Below the pieces are notes generated by a model. That model was given only the letters and a program-made list of their open reading frames with translations. It was not told where the DNA came from and did not search any database. This document shows positions 51,929 to 63,050 of a stretch of 64,000 nt of DNA, in pieces. The stretch lies in NCBI GenBank assembly GCA_030704615.1, contig CM060732.1, positions 70,597,053 through 70,661,052 on the forward strand, in the 5' to 3' direction. The number at the start of each line of letters is the position of its first letter. The stretch's first letter is position 1. Source of the DNA: Takakia lepidozioides. Its lineage: Eukaryota > Streptophyta > Takakiopsida > Takakiales > Takakiaceae. A program made the position numbers and the translations under genes.

Positions 51929-54445
51929 TCAGACCTCGTCAGTGAATTTGTATGCTACCATGGCATCAACTTGATGCACCTGCACACACATCCAGTGGAC
52001 AACATGAGGCAGCAAACATAACCACTAAGGCATGTGAATGCTTAGGGGCTAGCAAAACAACATTACCATCAGAATCAGTGCATAACACAGTTAGTCTTCA
52101 GGTCCTAGAAGCCAGTTTCACCAAGCAGACCTGCTATCAGAATAGTCAGAAGCAACAAAAGAATCAAGAGTACCTTGGTGTCTATTGAGCGGAGCTTCAC
52201 CACTTGGGGGTTGGTAATCATGCGTGGATCACTTTCCCCCCACATGGGAGGCACTTTGGAGTCCAGGGATGTATACGCCAGCAGATCAAACGTGCATGCT
52301 TCTTCAAGATGGGGGAGAAATGTGACGCTAGAAGCAATCTGCCTCATGATGGCCTGAATATCCGTCATGATCTCCTTGTCTGGCTTCTCTTTTGTTACCC
52401 TGCAATGTTTTTAATGTTATCATCTCTTGCCTAATGACAGTGGAAGGAACAAACATGTGCACAAGCTTACAAATCTGTAGGTAAATAAGCTTCTTACTTT
52501 CGCCTTCAGAGTTGGTATAAGAGGGCAACAGTATTTCTAAGCTAAACCATTTGAACCCCTAAACTGATCAAGAAGGTTCAGGGTAGCCTAGAAATTCTAT
52601 ACTCCCGTGCTAGAATCTCCTGTGTGTGAATTCACACTCACTCCAGGTTAAGTGCTTACCCCTTCTCAACTACTTCCCGGTCTGTCTCGATGTTGAAATT
52701 CCACCGTTCAAGAACCTCCTTGGTGGAAGTACTTGCTATGACCAGAACGACTCTCTGCAGATTTCCTGTCTCCAGCCAGTCTACACAATACAGGACAGTT
52801 CACAAACTTAAGGCTCTTAAAAGAACTGAAATGTGGAATGAAAGGAAAATAACGTCCGCAGAAAGCTCAAAGAGCTTATGGGAAAAAGGGAAAGCAAGAA
52901 ACAACAAACAATGAAAGACAAAGAGCGAAGGAGAAAAGGAAGAAAGGAAATGAAATGAAATGAAATGGTACTTTATAACGTCCGCGGAAAGCTCAAAGAG
53001 CTTATAGCACAAAATGGAAAAAACAAGAGAGAGGAACAAAAACCGCAAAAAGCAGCCCAAAAGCAACACCTGCTCAAGGGATTGCTAAGGGTCAAGGCCT
53101 CGTGCAGGTAAGCTGCCAAGCATATCTGATCCTCATAATGGAAGACTTCAGTGAGAGATTGAGTTCCACGGAGTAGACAGTGGAATCTCCCACGGATCTC
53201 ATAATACAGAGGGCAATAAAAGAAGTGTTCTTCAGTTTCAATTTCCTGGTTTGCGCCCGGTGCAAGCTGGGCATAGGCGGTCCTCGCGTTGCAGGTTTTC
53301 GCATCTACCAGTCTCTATCTGTAGATTGTGGGAGCCCACCCTGAATCGCCCCAATGCCCTCAGGAGGGAAGGAGATAAAGGCACTGAAAGGTATAGGTAA
53401 TTGGGCCGCAAGATTCTATCATCACGGAGAACGTCTCTTGATAGAAATGGAGTTTTGTTGTGAGATTGGGTAGCTTCCAAGTTCTCCTGACATGTAGTTC
53501 CATAAGTTCTCTTCTAATGAGTCTGTTGCAATCCTGTTTGGATGTGATTTCCATCCCTTCTGGATTTTGTGGCAATAGCGAAGCAATAGAGGCAATAGAA
53601 AGGAAGAAATGTATTACTTTCATAGGAACTCAAAAGGGCCCAAGGGACAAGTAGAACAACATAGGAAAACCCAAATCTTGAACCTTGCAAAAAGGTGGAG
53701 TACAGGTAAGCCGCCAATGTCCTCATAGCTAGAGACAGGAAGAGAAATGAAATGAAATGGTACTTTATAAGAGAGAGAGACAGAGAGACAGTCTCACCTG
53801 CAAGCTGGGCTGTGACAGTGTCAACGAAGGTTTTCACCTTCTCTTGTTGGCAAAGAAGCATAGTCATCCCATACTTCTTCACACGTGCAAATTCATCTGT
53901 AGGATAAATTCCCCGCTGGAACAGAATGCTACAATCCAACAGATAATTTTTGTAAGATCCTACATGGGATATGGTGATGGCGAGTAAAACAAACAATGAA
54001 GAATGGACAATTTATGATAGAAAGAGATGCTCATAGAAACGAGTTGAAGTCTGTTCTGTTGACCTGTTGACCGAGTAGCCTGCAAATGGAACAATCCCCA
54101 AGAGTCTATTAGCTGAATGGGTTAACCACCCTATAATCCTGGCAGTCTATAATAGGTGAAAACATCCAAGAACTCTGAATTGAACTCTACTGATGTAGAT
54201 GATCCTCCTCTATAGCTGGCTTCAGCATTGCTAGGGGCTGTCGAGCGGTTGCACTGAGATAATGTCAAACACACTTCATGAAAACACCCACAGTTTCGAA
54301 ACCATCACTTCCGTTACACTGGATGGGATTACCTACAGTGATCAAACCAGAAAGACAGGTTAGGAATCGTACAGAAGAACTCGCTGACTATGGCTGCAGA
54401 CCCTTTAAGCGTGATGAAATCCCTTGTCAGCTGTGCTGTGCCCAT
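51929..54445 (-). CDS. MAD2: MAD2 spindle-assembly checkpoint protein, complete 6-exon gene
   Basis: HORMA-domain protein that binds CDC20 at unattached kinetochores and holds back the anaphase-promoting complex. Exons leftwards: 54445-54373, 54079-54064 (16 nt), 53928-53798, 52780-52660, 52399-52174, 51979-51929. All have GT/AG, phases agree, and 618 bases give 205 residues (plant MAD2 is about 209). Landmarks: TLKGSAAIVSEFF, ILFQRGIYPTDEFARVKKYG, VLERWNFNIETDREVVEKG, IQAIMRQIASSVTFLP, CTFDLLAYTSLDSKVPPMW, ESDPRMITNPQVVKL, and a C-terminal safety-belt strand VHQVDAMVAYKFTDEV. The usual FFGY reads FFCY because the microexon junction makes Cys. Intron 3 (about 1 kb) holds a minus-strand LINE. 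No lesion was found. Confidence 0.95.
52830..53760 (-). mobile_element. LINE 3' fragments with (ATTTC)n tails in MAD2 intron 3
   Basis: Minus-strand LIRRELMELHVRRTWKLPNL, SLLRALGRFRVGSHNLQIE, REDRLCPACTG, then (shifted) EEHFFYCPLYYEIRGRFHCL and YEDQICLAAYLHEA form the C-terminal region of a LINE ORF2 with a C-x2-C...H-x4-C site. It ends CTTTCCGCGGACGTTATAAA and GTACC followed by (ATTTC)3 at about 52,944-52,965. A second partial end (KLFELSADV) lies at about 52,845-52,886, and another ATTTC tail at about 53,737-53,757. It is in the same orientation as MAD2 and confined to the intron. Confidence 0.75.
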
Positions 54446-54955
54446 GGCTGCCGAAGCAACACGATCTTCCACTCTGAAGGAAATGCAAGTTTAGTTCCGA
54501 ACAATCAGAGAGGATTATGCCGGACAAACTGGAAGAGAGATTGTTCCGGGGGATGAGGAGAACCAGGAGCAAGTAAAGCCGGAGGCAACACACTGCGAAC
54601 AAAACTGAATGGAAGGTCGAAAGAAGGAAGCAATGCAGACGGAAAACACAGTACTGGAAGCAGAATGTATCACCAGCAAGGACACCGCGTGGAATTCCTT
54701 ACGACGAGCAAAGTGCCCACCAGCTTCTCTCTCACAAAGTACACAAGATCTCGCCTAAGCTGCACGCCCTTCACTCTGCGAGATAATTGCGCAACCGTCA
54801 GAGGTCAGTTTCCAAGCCACTGCCAAAGCCTAGTTCAGCAAGGGAACACAATGTGCAGCCAACATAGTGAAAGCACAGCAAGAACTGACAGGAAGCGAAG
54901 CAGCGAAATGAGAAGAGTGTAGGCGAGCGTGGAGGTCATCACCAGCCATGGATTG

Positions 54956-54957
<2 letters not shown>

Positions 54958-54986
<29 letters not shown>
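54958..54986. repeat. (TC)n microsatellite
   Basis: About 14 uninterrupted CT dinucleotides, roughly 0.5 kb upstream of the MAD2 start codon. In plant promoters and leaders such runs bind GAGA-type factors; here that is only a possibility. Confidence 0.9.
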
Positions 54987-54989
54987 AGC

Positions 54990-56080
54990 TCGTGGTGTGC
55001 AGTCTGTGCCCACGCTGCACCCGCCACAACAACGGTTGCCGCGCTCCATCGAGCATTATGCCGCCCATTTCATCAGTGGGCCACCCGGCCCACGCTGGGC
55101 GCCAGACTGCCAATTCAAATGTGGGTGGATGGATGGCTTCCCTGAAGCTCCTTCCCTTCTTCACTCTTAGTAGTGTAGGAGCCTATCGAGGCAAAGTCTC
55201 TTGGATCATTCAGTTTTGATAGGTACGATCATCCACTTAGTCTGTTTTATAATGAACATTTGTAACAAGAATCAAAATATGCTTTAGTGGCTGAGTGATC
55301 GGAACACAGGCATTGACACTTGTGCTTTGGATTTGCTTACCAGGGATCAAATGGAATGTGCACGTATGAATCAACAGAGATAGTTGGATTGGAACTTTCT
55401 TTGCTATGAAGCCATGCCAGATCACGAGCTGAAGAACCTCACGTTGAGACGCGTGGATGTACTTGAGCCCCGTCATGAATTTCCAGTGATAGTAAGTAGG
55501 TCATCATATTTGCGATGCTGGGGCTGTCATCGCAGATGCGTTCTGAATTCTAACGAATGATGGAATCAGCTCAAAAGCCGATTTCAAACTGTAAATGTAT
55601 GTACGAAACAAAAACTTTCAAGGAACTGAGGATGTGTAGGGCAACTTTGGGTGGCTTTCGGTACTTTTGAAAAATGATTGCACACATCTGGAAGTTAAGA
55701 TGGCTGTCCGGCACAAGAAAGAGTCTATGAAATTCGGCGGGACCTGTCAGCAGGCCCTGGCGGACAAAACGAAAATTAGTCCAAGCTGATTGTTGCCCAC
55801 CTGCATTCGAGACTTGCAAGCAAAGCTGTAGGAGGGCATAGAGCAGAGGTTATGGCGACCAAGCTGAGCTGAAAGGAAACTGATCGGGACGTGATGTTTT
55901 ACTAGGGGATCCTGTCAGCTCAAATTGGCAGGCGCTGGCTATTTTGTTTCTAGTCTGTTTGCAGAACAGATAGCGCTTCTGTGAGAACCACGCAAACTGG
56001 CGGCTCATGTGAAGGGGTTGGACGTTGGTACTGTCTTCGCTGAGCAGCTGCTTAGGCAGAGCTTACATCAACACCACCCA
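54990..56080. other. Divergent intergenic region between MAD2 and the RING gene
   Basis: No exon is supported. This 1.1 kb, together with about 0.5 kb to MAD2, must contain both promoters. A possible 3' splice site (TTAGGCAG) at about 56,052-56,059 just before the RING start could mark an intron in the leader. Confidence 0.45.
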
Positions 56081-56082
56081 GT

Positions 56083-59000
56083 ATGCCGCACTATGAGAAC
56101 GAGGATGCGGAATGCGAAGTATGGCCGCCGATGGTCCTGATAGATGTAGTAGAGAACATGGATACCACACCTGAGTGCCTTCGTGACCTTGAGGTGAACA
56201 TGAAGAAACTGGATTTGGAGTTTTGTCCCGAACGACTTCACGAATTTGAAGGAAAGCATGGTTGGACATCTTTGTTATACATTTTTCCACCTTTGGGTAG
56301 CTCATATGTCGACGCTAAGAGCTTGGAACGGAATTGGGAATCCATAGAGCCCAAAAGTTGCACGGCCAGAGGTTGGGGGGCGATTGCCACAAGTTGGAAG
56401 GCAATTGCCGCGACAACGTGTTCTTATGCAAAGGTAGCAGACATGAATGAGATCGACCCAGCCAAGCAGATTGTGAAGGGATGGGTACCCCTGACGACCT
56501 CCAAAAGCCTAGATCTGAGCTCATTTCAGTTTTCAACCTTTGCCGTTTACATGGTTTGTGGATATCTCTCTCACACACACTTCGCTCTTGGGACATTGCA
56601 AATATTTTCCCTCTTTCCTGTTTCATTTCATTTCCTCTTGTACCATTGAGCTTCCCGCGGACGTTATAAGCGTTTCATTCTTGATTATCTCTTTCTCTCT
56701 ATGGGTGCTTTAGAGGCAATGCTGCTCAGATGGAACGGACTTGAGATTTATAATCATACGTGGGCATGATTGTGGCTAACGTGTCAACTTCCAGGGTCAA
56801 GCTGGATATCAAATTCCAACTCAACCATCTGCATATGAAACACAAATCAGATTCCCATCTAATGCCAGAGTGACAGATCTATGTAAAAGAATCGAGGAAG
56901 CCCGGGACTCTGTGCTGGAGAGTATAGCGGTCACCGAGGGGCACCATTATGATCGTGTTAGAAGCGTGAGTAGCTATTACTCCAGGGTCAAAAAGTTTGT
57001 TTGGTCTTAATCTGAATATAAGTCTGGGAAATTTTTTGTGAGAGGGCATACCAGAATTATATTCCCAACTGCTTCTTTCAGGGGCATTTTGATGTCCGCA
57101 CATGTTTGAGATGACAAGTTTTTGAACTGGAGACTGGATACTGTTGATCACTGTGTAATGATATTGTAATTGGTGGATCACCACTAACCCTACAGTGTTG
57201 CCCTTGTTTTATACAAGTAAGTAATGGTTGGAATGCATGTAATGCTGTTGACTGTAGGTGAAGCACATTCTATCTGGTTGGAGGTATAAAATCAGCTCTT
57301 TCATGGAGGACCACATGACGCGGATGATGTGGCTGCAGCAACTATGGGCCCCCTGTCGTAAACTCCGTGCAACTGAGTATGAGGAGCGCACTCATATAAT
57401 GCCGCATGGTGTTGAGGGAGGCTTACTCTCAAAAATGTAGGTGAAATGTGTGCCACTCCTTGTACTATTTCTCCCACTACCAGACCCTACTGCACCCACA
57501 TTTATGCATTCATAGCCACAATAGCTGGATATGGTAAAGTCAAGGCAAAGAGCTTCTTTGGGAAAATCTGGAATGCACCAGAGTTAAATTTCGTTTTTGG
57601 TATTAGTTCACCATTGGAATGTCCCTTTCCACTATGGCAGTGAGCCCCACCCTTCTTTATCTCTGCTGCTGTCCACTGTCTCCCCGTTTTTTTCTGCTCC
57701 TTGCAACACAGGCTCTTAGTACTGTGGCAAGCAATGTCAAAGTAACAGTATCTTTCTCCCTCCGCCCCTGGATTTGGTAAATGCCTTATTTGTTCTGTTA
57801 TTGAGTTTATAAGCTCAATGGTGGTTCATATACCTAGAGCAATGAAACTCCAGAAGCTTTGAGATCAAAAGCAACCCATTTTGCAGATGTTGCACATCTT
57901 TCCTGATGTAGCTTCTGGAGACCTGGTTTCTGGCAGTTTTCCTTCATGGCTAGTAGTTTTCCTTTGCTTTACATGTATTGGACCTGGACAGTAGCAGTGG
58001 CAGCATGGTCATGGTGGCTCACATATGCTATCTACCAAGACCCAGACAATTTCAGGTCTTCACAGATTTCAATCTCCTGGGGACAATCTAAGATCCTCTT
58101 TCTGTGTCTGTTGGTGTTAATCATGTCTCAAGGACCCAAATATCCCTGAAGATGTAGTTTCAGCACTGGAACTCTATCACTGCAGCTAGCAGGCATATTT
58201 TATACGAGAAAGAGAGGAACATTTTCTTTTTTCAAGTGAAAGAGAGATCTGGCCAAATGAGAACTTCAAGATTCTATCAATGGTATCTCACAGGATAAGT
58301 TTGGCTAGAGAAAAGGAGTTGGACGCACTGGAGGTCATGGTAATATGGGAGAGTGAACTTGCTACAGCCGTGAAATTGGAACTAGACAAATGTCATCAAG
58401 AATTCTGCTTATTACTACAGACATCTATGCAGCAATATGAGAAGGATCTAATGAAGGTTAGCCTTTTCTCTCTCTATCTTCCAAATTTCATGCTATCTAT
58501 ACATGTGTTTTCTAGGCAGGAATACATGATCTTGATTCCTTCATGTGGATTAGTGGTGGGTCCTGTTGCTGAAAGGTATTGGTGGTTTGTCAGCACCTAC
58601 TGAATTGGCGACAAAAACGAGAGTCCATCTTGGAGCAAAGGGTGAATGAAAGGATGGAGTTGGTGGAGCACACTGAAGTCGCCCAGAAAGAGACACTCAT
58701 GCTTGAAAGTATGATGTCCATAGAAGCTACTGTCGGGGTGATGAAAAAGGTAAACCGCTTTTTGAGCCAAAGCACTAGCAATCACCTTTCTATTCACTTG
58801 TCACTCTCACTGAATGGTCTCTTTGGTGCTGAGAGTGGGTAGACCCTTGAGGTCATCCATGATATCCTCCCCCATGTCACAGACTGGAAACAGGTTCAGG
58901 GAAGTTTTCTGCCTAACTTCATTTGCATCAGACAATTTTCTGGTAACAGACATGGCTTTGGACACTACAGTCTCTAAGTCAGATTTATCCAGCAAGGTCA

Positions 59001-60565
59001 AGACTTGCGGGTCCAGATTCAGATCCTTGAGAATCTCTTCTACTTCTGCCAGGACTTAGCCTGTTTGACAGGGCAGTCCTGTTTCCAAGATATAGAGTCG
59101 ATTAACTTAGGGTATCTGGTGTTGGACATGTGTTGCAACTGACCCCACCATCTGACCTTGAATTCATCTTGTCGGGAGCTTAAGGAAGGGATGCCAAACT
59201 CACCCCGAACAGCCACATTGGCTGTTTTGGAGCATGCTGACATGCACTCCTTAAGCACCCCCACTTGAATGGATTCTAGAGACTTAGCCTGGTTGGAGTT
59301 ATCAACCCATATAGCAGATCCGTACTTGAAGGCAGGTATAATAACGCGGAAAGCAAGGTTTTCTTGACCTCAGAGTTAGACTGAAATTTAAACTCAGGGC
59401 AGGAAGCCTACCTTTGAACAGTAAACAGAAGCAGAGAGGAAAGGGAGAGTGCAATTGCCCGTTGTGTGGGCAACCCGAAGACAATATTCATTTTCTGATT
59501 CACTGTCCGGGGTACTCTCACCAGAGAGAAGCTCTCCTCCAATCTATCAAGAGAATTGTGCCTGTACCCCTGTTTACCAACTTTGAAAGTCTCGAGGCTG
59601 AGCCAAAAGCCCAGGCCCTTCTGAGGCCTAGTTTTTGGGCAAATTACACACAGCAGATTGATGCTTGTGTGAAGGGATCTCTAGAGGATATCTGGAAAAC
59701 CCAAATCAATTCTATGTATAAAGGTAAGTCTTACTACCAATGTCAGCCCCTGACAGAGGTAGGTTCTGTCCCTTTGGTTTCCGCTCAAACTGGGCGCGGG
59801 GTCAATGGCTACAAGGCTACGGCAAACAACGTCTTATGAGTACATTCTTTGGTGAGTATCAGGGTTCCATTGCAGTGACAGCAATGCAAGCTTCAGTGTG
59901 GAGCACTCAGTAATTATTGCAACACTCTTTGCTTTATAAGTGACTTGGGTGGCCTCTTCCAAAAGGCTTTCAATACAAGTGCCGAGAGGCATTTTGACCA
60001 CTGAGGGTGTTGGACAAGGTTCTGTCTTATAGATAACATTGTAGAGACTATATGATGTCACAAATCTTAGGTGATGCCTTCTCTAGTTTTATCTCACGAA
60101 GCTTAGATTGTTCAATCCCTTGTCTTCAAAATTTTGATGGTCATATGGATTTTTGAGTATTTGTTGGATCTGTTCCAGATCGAGGATGCCTCCAGATTAG
60201 AGAAGGAGGGCATGGAGAAGTTATTGAGAGAGAAAGAGGACAAGGAGAAGCACCTCCAGATGAAGGCGGAGGCATTACAAAGAGAGCTTCAAGAGGCAAG
60301 ACAAACACTACAGGAGCTTGAGCATAGTATACAGGAAGAATCTGAGTGCGCAGTTTGTGCTCAAGAAATGGAAGGCATCAAAGGGACTCGGAAAAGGCGG
60401 TTGAATAACTCGGGTGTTGAGCCAGCTCGAAAGAGAGTGTGTTTCAAACCGTGCAACCATGCCGGGGTGTGTGATGAGTGTGCCAGCAATATTTGGACCC
60501 GCACTCAGAAATGCCCGCTGTGCAACACCCAACTCACTGAGAAGCCAACTGCCATTTTCTTGTGA
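56083..60565 (+). CDS. Coiled-coil RING finger protein with XS-like N-terminus, complete 6-exon gene
   Basis: Probable E3 ubiquitin ligase. Exons: 56083-56433, 56795-56965, 57258-57436, 58294-58456, 58594-58749, 60179-60565. All are GT/AG, phases agree, 468 residues. An in-frame stop precedes the ATG. Residues 1-117 (EVWPPMVLIDVVENM, GKHGWTSLLYIFPPLGSSYV, DAKSLERNWE, RGWGAIA) recall the XS domain of SGS3/FDM silencing factors; weak, by eye. Residues 175-395 are helical and charged, with a strong coiled coil at 345-392. The C-terminal C3HC4 RING has C397-x2-C400, then a 31-residue insert rich in Lys/Arg (TRKRRLN, ARKR) that may be a nuclear signal, then C432, H434, C438, C441, C452, C455. Intron 5 holds a twin-primed LINE. 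No lesion was found. The RING is sure; the N-terminal assignment is not. Confidence 0.82.
56570..56672 (+). mobile_element. LINE 3' end relic in RING intron 1
   Basis: GAGCTTCCCGCGGACGTTAT at about 56,648 matches the 3' end of the (ATTTC)-tailed LINE seen in MAD2 intron 3 (complement strand there) and at 62.9-63.0 kb. It is preceded by a TTTCATTTCATTTCCTC tract and followed by GTTTCATTC. Only about 100 bases remain. Confidence 0.55.
58829..59846 (+). mobile_element. 5'-inverted (twin-primed) LINE insertion in RING intron 5
   Basis: The 3' half (about 59,375-59,846) reads plus: LRAGSLPLNSKQKQRGKGEC, CNCPLCGQPEDNIHFLIHC, LFTNFESLEAEPKAQALL, GVNGYKATANNVL, ending GAGTACATT. The 5' half (58,829-about 59,375) reads minus: KTANVAVRGEFGIPSLSS, KVRWWGQLQHMSNT, NLFPVCDMGEDIMDDL, PTLST. 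The two halves are contiguous in the uninverted copy at 29.0-30.0 kb. The 8 bp CTTTGGTG flanks both sides (58,821-58,828 and 59,847-59,854; 9 bp if the preceding T is counted). The element is about 1.0 kb. Its 3' half has a 141-codon open frame. Confidence 0.93.
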
Positions 60566-61355
60566 CTATCACCACACTGACGCACCAACAAAACTACATT
60601 TGGGCACACGGTAAGATGGCGCACACTAGGTGCGTTCCATTTTAATGGTCTGAAGCTTTTGAAGAAATGAAATGAAATGAAATAGAGGAACGGCTGCATT
60701 TATTTTGTGATCAAGTTCTTTGAAGGTTCCCGCCTTCCCAATCTCATTAGAAGTATTCAACACTAATGAGCTCAGTCAGCAGCCCATCAGGCTTGGTAAA
60801 ACAAAAACTTTCGATTTGTGTAACTTTGCAATTGTGATTGCCATCAAATGTAGGCAACAAATTATCAGATCATTTGATCTACACGAAGTTGATTCGATAG
60901 TTTTACCCTGTTGGATTTGAGCTGAAACATGATTGTTATTCAATGCTGGGGTTTGAGTTGTTGTTATGGTTTGTGATTATGATTGTACTCTTGATCCATG
61001 ACCTTGTGGTACATTTCAGTACTAGAGATGATACAATTCCCCTGCACTATCAAAATACCGAAACATATTCTTCTAATATGTGTGTTTGCAATTTGAGTCT
61101 CACTTAGCTGGTAGCTGCTAAATCTAATTTACAACTTTTCTGGTCCAGTGCTTTGCTGCCAATGTGGTCTGGCCATACCAGAAGCAGCAGGTCTTGTCCA
61201 CCCCATTGGTGGGGTTGGGAATGTAGAGGGAGATGAGCTCCTCTGCAAAAGAGGCCTAATCACTTACCTTAGAGCTTACCTCCACACATAAAGATTAGAA
61301 GGAACCATTTTGGTACTCCAAGCCACATTGGTCAGAACCTCAGTCAATATGCGAA
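60566..61355. other. Downstream of RING gene
   Basis: No gene is supported. A (GAAAT)4-like run at about 60,664-60,684 is the complement of the ATTTC tails of the local LINE family and may mark a severely truncated minus-strand insertion. Confidence 0.45.
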
Positions 61356-61359
61356 GCAA

Positions 61360-62695
61360 ATGAGCTCTGAATGGGAGAGTGCATTAACTGCTTTTACCAA
61401 TGACCTACATGAGAGAACACACCCTTAGCAGTGTTGCCAATAAATGGAGGCCAGCTGAAACATCATAAAAGATTCCAGGCTACAGCAAGTTACCGCCACT
61501 AACCGCGTTATACAATTGGGAAAGATTGGTAGAGTTGAATTCACGATTGTGTGTTAGCAATCTCGTAAACATTGAGATGCTTTTTCTGTAGAAAAGGTGA
61601 TGTCCACAGGTCAGGATAGTATGTGTAACAATGGACATGCCAAGCCCTCCAATTTTCATCGTAACAGATTGGAATTGGTGATAATGGTCCCACTTCCCAA
61701 TTTGAACTCTCTAGCTCACAGGGAGTGCAACGCATCTCCAATGAAAGATATCCATCAAACAAGATCAAGTTCACTAAGGTCCAGGTCAGGAACTCTAAAG
61801 GTAGTTAATTCGGTCTGGGCCTACGTAGGGGAGCTGCATTGTCACCCACCAATATCTATCGGCCATGGGTTTGACGTGCTATTCTACCCATTGGACAGGC
61901 TTACAGATTTTGAATATGCCTCCCCAACCAAACAACAAACTCTCTGCTTCCTGCAGAACAGCCTAGTCCCAAACAGTCGTCACATTATGCTGCAAACTTG
62001 CCCCTCAGCAGCAGTGGCCCAACTCACCTAGTGTTAGCTTTGAAGACCCCCAGTGCTTGGTGCAGAGCTGGTTTCTTGTTGTTCTGCTTTGTCCCATGGG
62101 CCCCCTCTGGACATTAGAGGTTTCTTGCTTGCTTTCTTCCTTCTTTCCTATGTGTTTTTCTAAGTAAGTATGAACCCTCAATATGCCGATTAGGCATAGT
62201 GATTAATAAGAACAACTGTATGGTCAGAAACCTGACAGTCCCAGTGATGAAGTTATGATAGAAAGTTCCTTATGGGAAGGCAGGCAAAAAATATGGCACA
62301 TCTACAAACTAAAAGTACTAGTTCAGTAAGTCAGTCTGTTTCTCTGGGGCAGGTATGAAGGCGTAGGAACAAGAGGCAAAGACAACTATTTGAAGATTGA
62401 GTGACGGACTACACACATATAACTACCTGAGGAGCACCAACCAATACATGCCATGCTTCCAGCTTGATTCTTTCCCAGAAGCCAAGGTCCTCTGAGGATG
62501 CCAATTTCCCCGTATATGTCGGTGCTGTATGTTGATGGTGCCTTTGAGTGGATACTGTAGTGGTTTTCCGCTGTTGCCCCTGGCCTGTGAACTAGGCCTT
62601 TTATAGAGTTGAAGATGCCCAATTAGAAAGATATGAAGATTTTCATGTCCCGGCAAACTTCCACCAATTTCCTGTATTATTTTTGTCATTTTGAC
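61360..62695. repeat. Inverted copy of 48,140-49,650
   Basis: The LINE part lies here on the plus strand (61,360-62,250; frame 61,597-62,031) and the degraded copy of the putative plastid-protein exon on the minus strand (62,390-62,690). The whole block is therefore inverted relative to 48.1-49.65 kb. Shared landmarks are ACCGCGTTATACAATTGGG (61,503) against its complement near 49,440, and CTTGGCTTCTGGGAAAGA on the minus strand near 62,480 against 48,340. The exon copy here has frameshifts and is a pseudogene. Confidence 0.85.
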
Positions 62696-62909
62696 CTTAT
62701 CATCATGAGGTCACGTTTAGATTACAAATTAACAGAAACTTTGTGAAATAGGTACCCTCCATGACCCTGTGCGCAGAGCTGAGGCAAATGGGATATTGCA
62801 ACATGTGAATTTGGAAGATCATGATGTAGAGGTTCTTCACATTCTTGCTCTCCCCCGCTTTGAGAGACTTTGTTTTTGTGGGGGAGGATATAGCTCCTTT
62901 CTCTTTGCG

Positions 62910-63042
62910 CTCCTTGAGCAGTAGTTGCTTTTGGACTGCTTTTTGGTTCTGGTTTTGTCTCATCTCTCTTGTTTTTTCCCATTTTGTCCCATAAGGTCTT
63001 TAAGCTTTCTGCGGACATTATAAAGTACCATTTCATTTTATT
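62910..63042 (+). mobile_element. Very short 5'-truncated LINE insertion with target duplication
   Basis: A 133 bp insert ending CTTTCTGCGGACATTATAAA, GTACC, ATTTCATTTTATT is flanked by TCTTTGCG at 62,902-62,909 and 63,043-63,050. The paralogous sequence at about 49,802-49,840 lacks it and has a single TCTTTGAG. It defines the 3' end and target duplication of the ATTTC-tailed LINE family. Confidence 0.82.
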
Positions 63043-63050
63043 TCTTTGCG

